A stretch of DNA of 64,000 bases from Sphingobacterium sp. CZ-2 (GTDB taxonomy: Bacteria > Bacteroidota > Bacteroidia > Sphingobacteriales > Sphingobacteriaceae). Below the pieces are notes generated by a model. The model was not told the origin of the DNA. It worked only from the letters and a program-made list of their open reading frames with translations, and made no database searches. Each line of letters opens with the position of its first letter. Within the stretch, counting starts at the first letter, position 1. Position numbers and translations under genes: made by a program. Positions 52,691 through 61,147 of the stretch are shown piece after piece. The stretch is taken from positions 744,001 to 808,000 of the forward strand of contig NZ_CP038159.1 of assembly GCF_004526235.1 (NCBI RefSeq). Reading direction: 5' to 3'.

Positions 52691-53104
52691 ATGAAAAAGG
52701 ATTTACCATTAAATATCGTTGAGGATATCTCCATTGCGGTGGTATTAGAAAATGAAAGTCCTACGGCAAAGGTGTGGAATGTTTACCTGATCAATGAAAA
52801 GCCGGTCGGCATCAAAAACGTACTGGTTTCTTCCAAAGGATACGGCGAGAAGGATGGCAAGCAGGTGAAAACCACTACATTAAGACATTTCATTGGCGAT
52901 ATGGAAGCCGAATCTGTTCAAAAGATTGAAGCGATTGATATCCAGGTGTTTGGACTGACCAATGAATATTGGTTAAGCTATTACATCGATGGAACCATCT
53001 ATGATAAAAAATATATTTTCCTTCCAGAAAGTATTGTGGATGAAAATCTAATCAAAATCCCATTGGTCAATAAACCAGGCGTCATGATAGGAGGCACAAA
53101 TTAA
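52691..53104 (+). CDS. Conserved Bacteroidota protein of unknown function between topA and cmk
   Basis: The 137-residue product has no leader and a predicted beta-rich fold: ISIAVVLENESPTAKVWNVYLINEKPVGIKNVLVSSKGYG near 13-52, RHFIGDMEAESVQKIEAIDIQVFGLTNEYWLSYYIDG near 65-100 and KKYIFLPESIV near 106. Its start is 5 bases after the topA stop and its stop is one base before cmk, so it is part of that transcript. I recognise it as a small conserved Bacteroidota family but know no function. A link to nucleotide or DNA metabolism is only by association. Confidence 0.7.
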   Translation: MKKDLPLNIVEDISIAVVLENESPTAKVWNVYLINEKPVGIKNVLVSSKGYGEKDGKQVKTTTLRHFIGDMEAESVQKIEAIDIQVFGLTNEYWLSYYIDGTIYDKKYIFLPESIVDENLIKIPLVNKPGVMIGGTN

Positions 53105-53105
53105 A

Positions 53106-53786
53106 ATGACAAAGAAAAACTTTACCGTAGCCATCGACGGCTTTTCCTCATGCGGAAAGAGTACGGTTGCAAAAGCTGTAGCCAAGAAGTTGAATTTTGT
53201 TTTTGTGGACTCTGGAGCCATGTACCGCGCGGTAACTTTATTTATACAGCGCAATGATATCGCTTTGGATGATGAAGTAGCGATACAGCAAGCTTTGGAT
53301 AATATCCACATCGATTTTGTGCCCAACTTAGAAAAGACGCAGATCCTGTTGAATGGAGAAGACGTTTCGGAGGCGATCCGTACGATGGAAGTTTCAGAAT
53401 ATGTGAGTGAAGTGAGTGCGATTAAAGCGGTACGCAAGGCAATGGTTCATCAACAACAGCAATTGGGAAAGAAAAGAAATATTGTGATGGATGGTCGGGA
53501 TATTGGCACGACAGTTTTCCCTTCGGCCGATCTAAAGATTTTCATGACGGCGAGTCCACAGGTACGTGCGGAAAGAAGATATGCCGAACTGGCTGCGAAA
53601 GGAGAGGAAATCACTATGGAAGAGGTGAAAGAGAATTTAGCTCACCGAGATCATATTGACAGTACCCGAGAAGAAAGTCCATTAAGACAAGCAGAAGATG
53701 CAATTGTATTGGATAATACAGATCTTACACAAGAGGAACAATTGGATTTTGTACTGAACTTGGTGCGAGAGAAATTAACGAACTAA
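53106..53786 (+). CDS. cmk: Cytidylate kinase
   Basis: This 226-residue CMP kinase has the P-loop GFSSCGKST at 12-20, VDSGAMYRAVT near 36-46, VMDGRDIGTTVFPSADLKIFMTAS near 137-160 and RAERRYAEL near 164. It phosphorylates CMP and dCMP. The P-loop Cys is a slight variation on the usual SGxGK. Last gene of the topA-unknown-cmk unit; terminator at 53809. Confidence 0.94.
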   Translation: MTKKNFTVAIDGFSSCGKSTVAKAVAKKLNFVFVDSGAMYRAVTLFIQRNDIALDDEVAIQQALDNIHIDFVPNLEKTQILLNGEDVSEAIRTMEVSEYVSEVSAIKAVRKAMVHQQQQLGKKRNIVMDGRDIGTTVFPSADLKIFMTASPQVRAERRYAELAAKGEEITMEEVKENLAHRDHIDSTREESPLRQAEDAIVLDNTDLTQEEQLDFVLNLVREKLTN

Positions 53787-53808
53787 ACTAAACAACGATA
53801 ACAAAAAG

Positions 53809-53832
53809 AAAACCCCTCGATGAGGGGTTTTT
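53809..53832. terminator. Bidirectional terminator after cmk
   Basis: AAAACCCCTC (53809-53818), loop GAT, GAGGGGTTTT (53822-53831), then T; convergent small gene stops at 53838. Confidence 0.92.
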
Positions 53833-53837
53833 CTATT

Positions 53838-54131
53838 TTACTTCAAGTTATCGATTTCTTGTTGTTCCCGAAGTTGATCGATATTGTTCTTCGATCCAAA
53901 ATCATCGGTTTTTTCCTGGAAGGAATTTAATATCTCTAAGATAGCAGCAGAATTATCTGCCGTTCTTTGATATATATCAGGGATTTTCGATTCGATAGTT
54001 TTATCGCCTAATTCGATGTTATCGACTTCCACTTTGGCTATCTTTTCCAAAACTGCCTGCTGGCTGTTTCTAATGTCTTCCAATTCCCTGGATATTTTCT
54101 CCATTAGTTCGAACTTCTTTAATTTATCCAT
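53838..54131 (-). CDS. Small coiled-coil protein of unknown function
   Basis: The 97-residue, charged, Cys-free protein is made of heptad-type helices (LMEKISRELEDIRNSQQAVLEKIAKVEVD near 9-37 and NSAAILEILNSFQEK near 60). No leader or known domain. It is bounded by a terminator on its 3' side and lies 61 bases from the aminotransferase gene, which points the same way. Unrecognised; it looks like a genuine gene by codon use and position. Confidence 0.55.
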   Translation of the reverse strand: MDKLKKFELMEKISRELEDIRNSQQAVLEKIAKVEVDNIELGDKTIESKIPDIYQRTADNSAAILEILNSFQEKTDDFGSKNNIDQLREQQEIDNLK

Positions 54132-54192
54132 AAATTCTTCTCATTAGTTTCTATATATAGAACGCTAAAAAGAAGAAATTGTTTTATGGAAA

Positions 54193-55392
54193 TTAATTTG
54201 TTCTTCCTGGATAGGCTTCTAAAGCCTTCTCCAGGCAGATTAAAGCCTTTTTCAAATCATCTTGATTTAGGACATAGGCCAATCGAACTTCGTTGGTTCC
54301 GGCGCCTGGAGTGGAATAAAATCCTGTAGCAGGAGCCATCATCACCGTTTCATTGTTATAATCAAAGCTTTCGAGAATCCATTGGCAGAATTTATCCGCA
54401 TTATCTATCGGTAATTTAGCCACCACGTAGAATGCACCACCTGGGTTGGGACAGAAAACACCATCGATTTTGTTCAATCCACTTACTAAGGTATCCCTAC
54501 GAGCGGTATATTCTTTAGAAACTGCTTCAAAATAGCTATCTGGTGTATCTACTGCAGCTTCACCGGCAATCTGACCTTCCAATGAAGGACTCAACCTAGC
54601 CTGTGCGAATTTTAATGAAGTTTGATATAGTTCTTTGTTCTTGGTAATGATACAGCCAATGCGAGCTCCACATGCCGAATATCTTTTGGAAACCGTATCA
54701 AAAATAACCACATGGTTTTCTAATCCTTCCAACTGGATAGGAGAGATGAACTCTTTACCATCATAACAGAATTCACGGTATGCTTCATCGGAGAATAAGT
54801 AAAGATCGTATTTCAAACAAAGCTCACGTAAGGCTTCCAATTCTTCTCTGGAATATAAATAACCGGTTGGATTATTCGGGTTACAGATCGCAATGGCCTT
54901 CGTTTTATCGGTGATCACCTTTTCAAAATCAGCAATGGAAGGAAGGGCAAAACCATTATCAATGTAAGACATGATAGGTTTTACCACAATATCTGCCGAA
55001 CATGCAAATCCATTATAGTTTGCATAGAATGGTTCTGGAATAATAACCTCTTCTCCTGGGTTTAAACAAGCCTGCATAGCAATGGTAATGGCTTCGGAGC
55101 CTCCATTGGTGACCAAAATATCACTTGGTGTGATGTTGTAATTAAGCTTGTTATAGTATTCCGCTAATTTTGTGCGGTAAGAAAGGGTTCCTTCCGATGG
55201 GGTATAAGCCCAAACCTTAAAATCGATGTTCTTCAATGCATTCAACATGCCTTCTGGGGTCTCGATATCCGGTTGCCCAATATTTAAATGATAGATTTTT
55301 TTTCCTTCGCGCTTTGCTTGGTCAGCAAATGGCGTTAATTTTCTGATAGGTGAGGCAGGCATGTTGATGCCCTTTTTTGATATAGTTGGCAT
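54193..55392 (-). CDS. Class I/II PLP aminotransferase (aspartate aminotransferase-like)
   Basis: This 399-residue fold-type I enzyme has NGGSEAI near 96-102, NPNNPTG at 171-177, PLP-ring Asp 202 (SDEAYREF) and Schiff-base Lys 236 (DTVSKRYSACGARIG). The MPASPIRKL start and IGQPDIETP substrate loop match the Bacteroidota aspartate aminotransferase-like group; the preferred amino donor is not certain. It stands alone, with a 500-base repeat-rich region upstream. Confidence 0.88.
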   Translation of the reverse strand: MPTISKKGINMPASPIRKLTPFADQAKREGKKIYHLNIGQPDIETPEGMLNALKNIDFKVWAYTPSEGTLSYRTKLAEYYNKLNYNITPSDILVTNGGSEAITIAMQACLNPGEEVIIPEPFYANYNGFACSADIVVKPIMSYIDNGFALPSIADFEKVITDKTKAIAICNPNNPTGYLYSREELEALRELCLKYDLYLFSDEAYREFCYDGKEFISPIQLEGLENHVVIFDTVSKRYSACGARIGCIITKNKELYQTSLKFAQARLSPSLEGQIAGEAAVDTPDSYFEAVSKEYTARRDTLVSGLNKIDGVFCPNPGGAFYVVAKLPIDNADKFCQWILESFDYNNETVMMAPATGFYSTPGAGTNEVRLAYVLNQDDLKKALICLEKALEAYPGRTN

Positions 55393-55393
55393 T

Positions 55394-55590
55394 ATTTATT
55401 GATTACTGTATGTGTTTTACTGTTTTTGCTTTACTTGTTGTATTGTTGATATGTATGTATCGATCACTGATAGCATAGATAACTGTATGTATCGTTTTGC
55501 TGCTAGTATTGATTATTGTATTTGTCGTTTACTGATAGCATTGATTACTGTTTTCATCGTTTACTGATTGTATAGTTTACAGTTTTTTCA
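55394..55590. repeat. Degenerate tandem repeat, unit about 34 bases
   Basis: Units resemble TATTGATTACTGTATGTATC followed by GTTTACTGATAGCA, about five imperfect copies with indels; the words GATTACTGT and TTTACTGAT recur. Confidence 0.6.
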
Positions 55591-55676
55591 AAAATACGAA
55601 TTATATAGCTAGCAAGCTAAAAATAAAAGATTGCAGTAATTTCAGCCATTTGAAAGATTTCTTTGCAGTTATTTCC

Positions 55677-55812
55677 ATTGAAGGATTACTCTTCTTTAAT
55701 ATCAATTGAAGGATTATTCTTCTTTAATTTTAATTGAAGGATTATTCTTCCTTAATCTCAATTGAAGGATTATTCTTCTTTAATTTCAATTGAAGGATTT
55801 CTTTGGTTTAAT
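55677..55812. repeat. 28-base tandem repeat, nearly five copies
   Basis: Copies start at 55677, 55705, 55733, 55761 and 55789 with core ATTGAAGGATTATTCTTCTT. Copies differ by one to three bases; the last is truncated. A more diverged TTGAAAGATTTCTTTGCAGT unit precedes the first. Confidence 0.9.
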
Positions 55813-55830
55813 TCTTGGTACAGGAAAATC

Positions 55831-55870
55831 AAAAAGAAAAGCCAATCTTATGCAGACTGGCTTTTCTTTT
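55831..55870. terminator. Terminator of the DUF1573 gene
   Basis: AAAAAGAAAAGCCA (55831-55844) pairs with TGGCTTTTCTTTT (55858-55870), usable in both directions. Confidence 0.8.
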
Positions 55871-55896
55871 AATAGATTTATATTTTTCCTATCCAA

Positions 55897-56271
55897 TTAT
55901 TCCACGATACCTTTTACGGTTAATGTTTTAACTGGAGTTTTTGTGTTCGATTTAACGACGAATGTTTTTGTGAAAGGACCAGTTGTAGCCGCATTATAAG
56001 TTACTTTAATTGTTCCCGACTCACCTTTTGCTACTGGAGTTTTGGTAAACTCAGCAACAGAACACCCACAGGTAGGAACAACATCGTTCACAATGATCAC
56101 ATCGCTACCAGCATTGGTAAATTTAAATTCGAAAGAAGCATCCTTATTTTGTGGAATCTTTCCAAAATCATGCGTTTCCTTCTCGAACTTAAATTCGGGT
56201 GTCAACAACGTCATCGCTGTTAAACTGATAAACGCAATCAGCACCGCACCTATACTCGCTATTTTTTTCAT
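55897..56271 (-). CDS. Secreted DUF1573 domain protein
   Basis: The 124-residue product has a signal peptide (about 1-25). One DUF1573 domain follows: HDFGKIPQNKDASFEFKFTNAG near 34-55, VPTCGCSVAEFTKTPVAKGESGTIKVTYNA near 65-94 and TKTFVVKSNTKTP near 100, an immunoglobulin-like beta sandwich common in Bacteroidota secreted proteins. Function unknown. A minus-strand TACATTTG (56307-56314) may be its -7 element. Confidence 0.85.
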   Translation of the reverse strand: MKKIASIGAVLIAFISLTAMTLLTPEFKFEKETHDFGKIPQNKDASFEFKFTNAGSDVIIVNDVVPTCGCSVAEFTKTPVAKGESGTIKVTYNAATTGPFTKTFVVKSNTKTPVKTLTVKGIVE

Positions 56272-56409
56272 TTGTTTCTGTTATTTAGTTATTGTGTTTA
56301 CTCAATCAAATGTAAGACCAATTTTATAAACTATTTGATTTATTCTAAAGTAAATGGTTTAATTCAACAAGATTTTTACAATTTTAGATGATAGATGGGA
56401 GATGAGAGA

Positions 56410-56643
56410 CGTTAGATGATAGACCATACGTCATTGCGAGGAACGAAGCAATCTTCCCGATTGTCATGCTGAGCGAAGTCGAAGCATCTACATTTGGTAC
56501 CCGAACAGATCCTTCGACGCTGCTCAGGATGACAAAGTCCAAAGATTGCTTCGTCGTACCTCCTCGCAATGACGGGGACAGCCATCGCAATGACGGCAAA
56601 GTCTATAATTTAACATCTAATATCTATAATCTATCATCTAACA
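56410..56643. repeat. Dispersed nested palindrome copy 4 with AT-rich outer arms
   Basis: Three nested levels: outer CGTTAGATGATAGA (56410-56423) against TCTATCATCTAACA (56630-56643); middle CGTCATTGCGAGGAACGAAG (56429) against CCTCGCAATGACGG (ending near 56577, plus a second CGCAATGACGG ending 56596); inner TGTCATGCTGAGCGAAGTCG (56462) against CGACGCTGCTCAGGATGACA. It fills most of the 380-base gap between the DUF1573 gene and kdsD. Confidence 0.88.
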
Positions 56644-56651
56644 TCTATAAA

Positions 56652-57617
56652 CTATATAATCCCCTCCTTAAGAATATCCTGGATATGCACAATCCCAGCA
56701 TATTTCCCTTGATCCACCACAACCAATTGCGATATACTATTCTGCCTCATAGTATGCAACGCATTGACCGCCAATTCTGATTTCTCAATGGTTTTAGGTC
56801 CTTTGGACATTATATCCATCGCTTTCAAACCAGAAACATCCTCATGTTTTTCCAACATCCTACGAATATCCCCATCCGTAATAATTCCAAGAATTTCATC
56901 CTCTTGCTCAACAACAGTAGCGCCAAGGCGGAATTTGGTGATGGAAATCAAAACAGTACGGATGTCGGTTTCAGGCTCCACATGCGGAAGTCCATTATTA
57001 TCGGATAGATCACCCACTTTTAGGTACAATTGTTTTCCTAAAGCTCCTCCTGGATGATACTTCGCAAAATCCTGATCGGAGAACTGACGCATGGTCTGAA
57101 GGCAAACTGCTAAGGCATCGCCCATCGCCAATTGCACTGTGGTACTGGTAGTAGGAGCAAGGTTATTCGGACAAGCCTCACGGGTAATGGTCGTATCCAA
57201 AATATAATCCGCCTGATCTGCCAAATAGGATTGACGGTTTCCAACAATAGCTACTAATGTATTTCCTGTTTGTTTAAGAAAAGGGATCAACACTTTGATC
57301 TCTGGTGTATTTCCACTTTTGGAAATGGCAATGATCAGGTCATTCGCTTGAATAATACCCAGATCACCATGAATGGCATCTGCCGCATGCATAAAAATGG
57401 AGGGCGTACCTGTTGAGTTTAAGGTCGCTACGATTTTTTGCGCAATGATAGCGCTCTTGCCGATACCTGTGATAATTACCCTGCCATTTAAGCCCAAAAT
57501 GGCTTCGACAACCCGCACAAAGTCCTCGTCGATTTTTTCCGATAATGCCAAAACATTGGAAGCTTCTAATTCAAAAGTTTCCTTTGCAAGCATTTTAATA
57601 TCTATGTTGTTTTTCAC
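56652..57617 (-). CDS. kdsD: D-arabinose 5-phosphate isomerase (KpsF/GutQ/KdsD family)
   Basis: This 321-residue sugar isomerase has an N-terminal SIS domain (GRVIITGIGKSAIIAQKIVATLNSTG near 44-70; LIIAISKSGNTPEI near 104) and two C-terminal CBS domains (about 205-321, ILGIITDGDIRRMLE and KYAGIVHIQDIL). It converts ribulose 5-phosphate to arabinose 5-phosphate, the first step to Kdo of lipopolysaccharide. kdsA, the next enzyme, lies just beyond recQ, which supports the assignment. Confidence 0.9.
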   Translation of the reverse strand: MKNNIDIKMLAKETFELEASNVLALSEKIDEDFVRVVEAILGLNGRVIITGIGKSAIIAQKIVATLNSTGTPSIFMHAADAIHGDLGIIQANDLIIAISKSGNTPEIKVLIPFLKQTGNTLVAIVGNRQSYLADQADYILDTTITREACPNNLAPTTSTTVQLAMGDALAVCLQTMRQFSDQDFAKYHPGGALGKQLYLKVGDLSDNNGLPHVEPETDIRTVLISITKFRLGATVVEQEDEILGIITDGDIRRMLEKHEDVSGLKAMDIMSKGPKTIEKSELAVNALHTMRQNSISQLVVVDQGKYAGIVHIQDILKEGII

Positions 57618-57726
57618 GTATTATTTGCGTAATTTTATTTAATATAATTAGAACAGTTCGTTGCAAAAATACAATAATTGTGACGTTTTCTTAATCGCTA
57701 AACACATCTATTTATTTGCCTTGTCA

Positions 57727-59916
57727 ATGGAAATAGAAAAATCATTATTCGATAATCTTCAAGATTTTTTTGGGTTCGATACTTTTAAGGGTGACCAAGA
57801 GGCTATTATAACCAATGTCCTCAACAAAAAAGACACCTTTGTAATCATGCCAACCGGTGGTGGAAAATCCATCTGTTACCAGCTTCCTGCCATGATGAGC
57901 AATGGTACTGCCATTGTCATCTCGCCGTTGATCGCTTTGATGAAAAACCAAGTGGATCAATTACGTGCTTTCGGCGGAAGGGAAAGTATTGCCCATTTTC
58001 TAAATTCTTCCCTCACCAAGAGTGAGATCCAACGTGTGAAACAGGATGTTACCGATGGGAAAACAAAATTGTTATATGTTGCACCTGAATCCTTAGCAAA
58101 AGAAGAAAATGTAAATTTTCTGAAAACCATTACGGTTTCTTTTGTTGCTGTGGATGAGGCCCACTGTATATCGGAATGGGGACACGATTTCAGACCGGAA
58201 TACCGAAAGATCCGTCAAGTGATCAATGAGATTGGTTCGGGCATCCCAATCATTGCCTTAACAGCTACCGCGACTCCTAAGGTGCAATCCGACATCCGTA
58301 AGAACTTACAGATGACTAATGCTACGCTTTTTAAATCATCCTTCAACCGAACCAATCTTTACTATGAAGTGCGGCCTAAACAGGACGTGATCAAAGAGAT
58401 TGTGCGTTTCATCAAAAACAATACAGGTAAAGCGGGGATCGTATATTGCTTGAGCCGTAAGAAGGTGGAAGAGATAGCTGAAGTGTTGAACATCAATGGC
58501 ATCAAAGCCTTACCATACCATGCGGGATTGGATGCGAAGACCCGTGCAGAAACGCAGGATAAATTCCTGATGGAGGAAATTGAAGTCATTGTGGCTACGA
58601 TTGCCTTCGGTATGGGGATCGATAAACCGGATGTACGTTATGTAATCCACCATGATATTCCAAAATCCATGGAAGGCTATTACCAGGAAACTGGGAGGGC
58701 TGGCCGAGATGGAGGTGAAGGTTTTTGCTTGGCGTTCTACTCGGAAAAAGATGTGGAGAAGCTGACCAAATTCATGAAAGATAAACCGGTATCTGAAAAG
58801 GAGATCGGCACACAAATTCTTAAGGAAGTCATCGATTATTCAGAATCTGCCGTTTGTCGCCGGAAACAGATCCTTCATTATTTTGGGGAAAAGTTTGATG
58901 AAACCGGTTGTAACAATATGTGTGATAACTGCCGCTCTCAGAAAACATATTTTGATGCGGAAGAACATTTACTGAAGGTCCTTAATTTCATAAAGGAGGA
59001 AGGGGATAAATTTGACGATCAGCATGTGATCAACGTGATGATCGGCCAAAACAACCAACCTATTTCTTCCTATAAGCACGACACCCATCCGTTGTTCGGA
59101 TTGGGTAAGGAGCTTGGTGTAAATTATTGGAATTCCTTGATCCGCCAGGCAGAACTGGCAGACTTTATCAAGAAAGATATTGACCATTATGGGCTGCTTC
59201 AATTGACAGAAGGAGGGAAGCGTTATATTTCCAATCCTTACGGCATCAAATTTATCTTGAATAGACCAATGGAAGCTGCGAAAAAAGATAATTCGGATGA
59301 ACCTTCTGGCCATTCAGGCGCATTGGATGCCGAACTGTTAAAAATGCTGAAGGAACTTCGCAAGAAATTGGCAAAACAACGTTCATTGCCTCCTTTTGTG
59401 ATCTTCCAAGACCCATCATTGGATGAAATGTGTACTCATTACCCAATAACGCAGGAAGAACTTAAAAAGATCCAAGGTGTTGGATCGGGTAAGGCTATGA
59501 AATTTGGAGGGCCGTTCCTGGAGCTGATCAAGAAATATGTGGAGGATAATGATATTGATCGTCCACAAGATCTAGTGATCAAGAGCACCGCAAATAAATC
59601 AGCGCTTAAAGTGTCCATCATCCAGAATATCGATAGAAAGATCAGTTTGGAAGATATTGCTTCTTCAAAAGGAATATCCTATGAGGATATGTTGAAAGAG
59701 GTGGAATCGATCGTTAATTCAGGAACTAAACTGAATATCGGCTATTTTGTAGATGAAATGATCGACCAGGATCGTCAGGATGAGGTATACGATTATTTTA
59801 AAGCGGCAGAGAATGATAGCATCGATGCTGCATTGGATGAATTGGGTGAAGCGGATTATTCCTTTGAGGATATACAGCTGATGCGCATTAAATTTATGTC
59901 TGAACTCGGAAATTAA
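57727..59916 (+). CDS. recQ: ATP-dependent DNA helicase RecQ
   Basis: The ATG at 57727 gives 729 residues; a TTG extension of 22 codons was rejected. Walker A MPTGGGKS at 41-48, DEAH in VAVDEAHCISEWGHDFRPEY near 136, QETGRAGRDG near 310 and the RQC zinc site with four Cys (CRRKQIL...GCNNMCDNC near 375-405) are present. A winged helix, an HRDC domain (about 545-625) and an extra C-terminal helical segment follow. It unwinds DNA in recombination repair. kdsA starts 9 bases later. Confidence 0.95.
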   Translation: MEIEKSLFDNLQDFFGFDTFKGDQEAIITNVLNKKDTFVIMPTGGGKSICYQLPAMMSNGTAIVISPLIALMKNQVDQLRAFGGRESIAHFLNSSLTKSEIQRVKQDVTDGKTKLLYVAPESLAKEENVNFLKTITVSFVAVDEAHCISEWGHDFRPEYRKIRQVINEIGSGIPIIALTATATPKVQSDIRKNLQMTNATLFKSSFNRTNLYYEVRPKQDVIKEIVRFIKNNTGKAGIVYCLSRKKVEEIAEVLNINGIKALPYHAGLDAKTRAETQDKFLMEEIEVIVATIAFGMGIDKPDVRYVIHHDIPKSMEGYYQETGRAGRDGGEGFCLAFYSEKDVEKLTKFMKDKPVSEKEIGTQILKEVIDYSESAVCRRKQILHYFGEKFDETGCNNMCDNCRSQKTYFDAEEHLLKVLNFIKEEGDKFDDQHVINVMIGQNNQPISSYKHDTHPLFGLGKELGVNYWNSLIRQAELADFIKKDIDHYGLLQLTEGGKRYISNPYGIKFILNRPMEAAKKDNSDEPSGHSGALDAELLKMLKELRKKLAKQRSLPPFVIFQDPSLDEMCTHYPITQEELKKIQGVGSGKAMKFGGPFLELIKKYVEDNDIDRPQDLVIKSTANKSALKVSIIQNIDRKISLEDIASSKGISYEDMLKEVESIVNSGTKLNIGYFVDEMIDQDRQDEVYDYFKAAENDSIDAALDELGEADYSFEDIQLMRIKFMSELGN

Positions 59917-59925
59917 TAATATAAT

Positions 59926-60741
59926 ATGATCAATACCTATTTACCATCCATTAAGAATGGTAATTCTACTGCCTTTTTTCTGATGGCAGGACCATGTGCG
60001 ATCGAAGGGGAAGAAATTGCCCTACGTATCGCCGAACGAATCGTTACGATTACGGATAAATTGAATATTCCTTACATTTTCAAGGGTTCTTACCGTAAAG
60101 CGAACCGCTCTAGAGTGGATTCCTTTACCGGAATTGGCGATGAGAAGGCTTTGAAGATTTTGGAAAAAGTAGGGAAGACTTTTGGTGTTCCTACGGTTAC
60201 TGACATTCATGAAAGCCACGAAGCGGCGATGGCTGCTGCTTATGTGGATGTATTGCAGATCCCTGCTTTCCTTTGCCGTCAAACAGAATTGTTGGTGGCA
60301 GCAGCAGAGACCGGAAAAGTGGTGAATATTAAAAAAGGACAATTCCTTTCGGCGGAATCTATGAAATTTGCCGTTGATAAGGTGAAGGATTCCGGAAATG
60401 ATAAGGTGTTCCTGACAGATCGTGGGAATACTTTTGGATACCAAGACCTGATCGTGGATTACCGAGGATTGCCTGTGATGCAATCTTTTGGGGTTCCGAC
60501 TGTAATGGACTGTACGCATTCCTTGCAACAACCTAACCAGACTTCTGGAGTAACAGGAGGAAAACCTGAATTGATTGGAACGATTGCGAAAGCAGCAATT
60601 GCGGTTGGTGCTGATGGGCTTTTTATTGAGACCCATCCTGATCCAGCAAATGCGAAATCTGATGGTGCAAATATGTTGCATTTGGATAGGCTAGAGGACC
60701 TGTTGACACAGTTGATTAGGATTAGGGAAGCTATTTTGTAG
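59926..60741 (+). CDS. kdsA: 3-deoxy-8-phosphooctulonate synthase
   Basis: This 271-residue TIM-barrel Kdo-8-P synthase has FLMAGPCAIEGEE near 18-30, the FKGSYRKANRSRVDSFTG phosphate/PEP loop near 52, LQIPAFLCRQTEL near 110, VNIKKGQFLSAESM near 133 and DCTHSLQQPNQTSG near 196. It condenses arabinose 5-phosphate with PEP. There is no metal-ligand Cys at the early position, where Asn (KAN) occurs instead, which fits the metal-independent class (inference). It is downstream of recQ; kdsD is divergent nearby. Confidence 0.93.
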   Translation: MINTYLPSIKNGNSTAFFLMAGPCAIEGEEIALRIAERIVTITDKLNIPYIFKGSYRKANRSRVDSFTGIGDEKALKILEKVGKTFGVPTVTDIHESHEAAMAAAYVDVLQIPAFLCRQTELLVAAAETGKVVNIKKGQFLSAESMKFAVDKVKDSGNDKVFLTDRGNTFGYQDLIVDYRGLPVMQSFGVPTVMDCTHSLQQPNQTSGVTGGKPELIGTIAKAAIAVGADGLFIETHPDPANAKSDGANMLHLDRLEDLLTQLIRIREAIL

Positions 60742-61077
60742 GTTGAGAAACTGAGATTGAGAAAGAAGGCTTGGTAAACTTCTCTGTCATCCTGAGCGCA
60801 GTCGAAGGATCTGTTCGAATACAAGTTTACAGATCCTTCGACTTCGCTCAGGATGACAAGGAGATTTTGCTAAGGATGGCAGGGAGACTTCTCTTAGAAT
60901 GATAAGTGGGAAGACAGAATGATAAGTGGGAAGATTGCTTCCTCGTACCTTCTCGCAATGACGATAGTACCTCCTCGCAATGACAAAAGTACCTCCTAGA
61001 ATTACGGAAGATGGCTTTTCGAAATGACAGAAAATGCATCCTCTCAATGAAAGAGGAAGCTATTAAAATAAAAAAGA
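60742..61077. repeat. Dispersed nested palindrome copy 5 (partly degraded) between kdsA and IS1182 remnant
   Basis: The inner hairpin is intact: GTCATCCTGAGCGCAGTCGA (60786) against TCGACTTCGCTCAGGATGAC (ending 60857). Right outer arms follow at about 60934-60983 (GATTGCTTCCTCGTACC, CTTCTCGCAATGAC, CCTCCTCGCAATGACA) and degraded ones to about 61010. The left outer arm is missing. Several near-duplicate GATAAGTGGGAAGA units occur at 60900-60933. No gene is visible. Confidence 0.8.
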
Positions 61078-61100
61078 AGGTGTCTAAAAAGGCACCTTCT
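61074..61100 (-). terminator. Terminator hairpin at the left end of the IS1182 remnant
   Basis: Minus strand AGAAGGTG / CACCTTCT stem (61093-61100 / 61075-61082) followed by a T-run; it overlaps the inverted terminus. Confidence 0.7.
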
Positions 61101-61147
61101 TCTGTTTTATAGCTTTCTGGAGCTCCATTATAATTTCATGAGCAATA

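Larger units (their letters stand above)
55393..55896. other. 504-base repeat-rich intergenic region
   Basis: No gene-like ORF. It contains a degenerate tandem repeat (55394-55590), a plain A/T stretch, a cleaner 28-base tandem repeat (55677-55812) and a terminator for the DUF1573 gene (55831-55870). The aminotransferase promoter must lie within or beyond the first repeat. Confidence 0.75.

Noticed and set aside
55677..55812. 28-base repeats considered as a CRISPR array
   Set aside because: The units are directly adjacent with no spacers, diverge between copies, and no cas gene is present.
57661..57726. 22-codon extension at the start of RecQ
   Set aside because: Begins at TTG in an A/T-rich leader; MEIEKSLFDNL at 57727 fits the usual RecQ start.
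60022..60681. 219-codon minus-strand ORF opposite kdsA
   Set aside because: Antisense shadow of a well-conserved enzyme gene, rich in Arg/His/Cys/Ser as expected for complementary frames.
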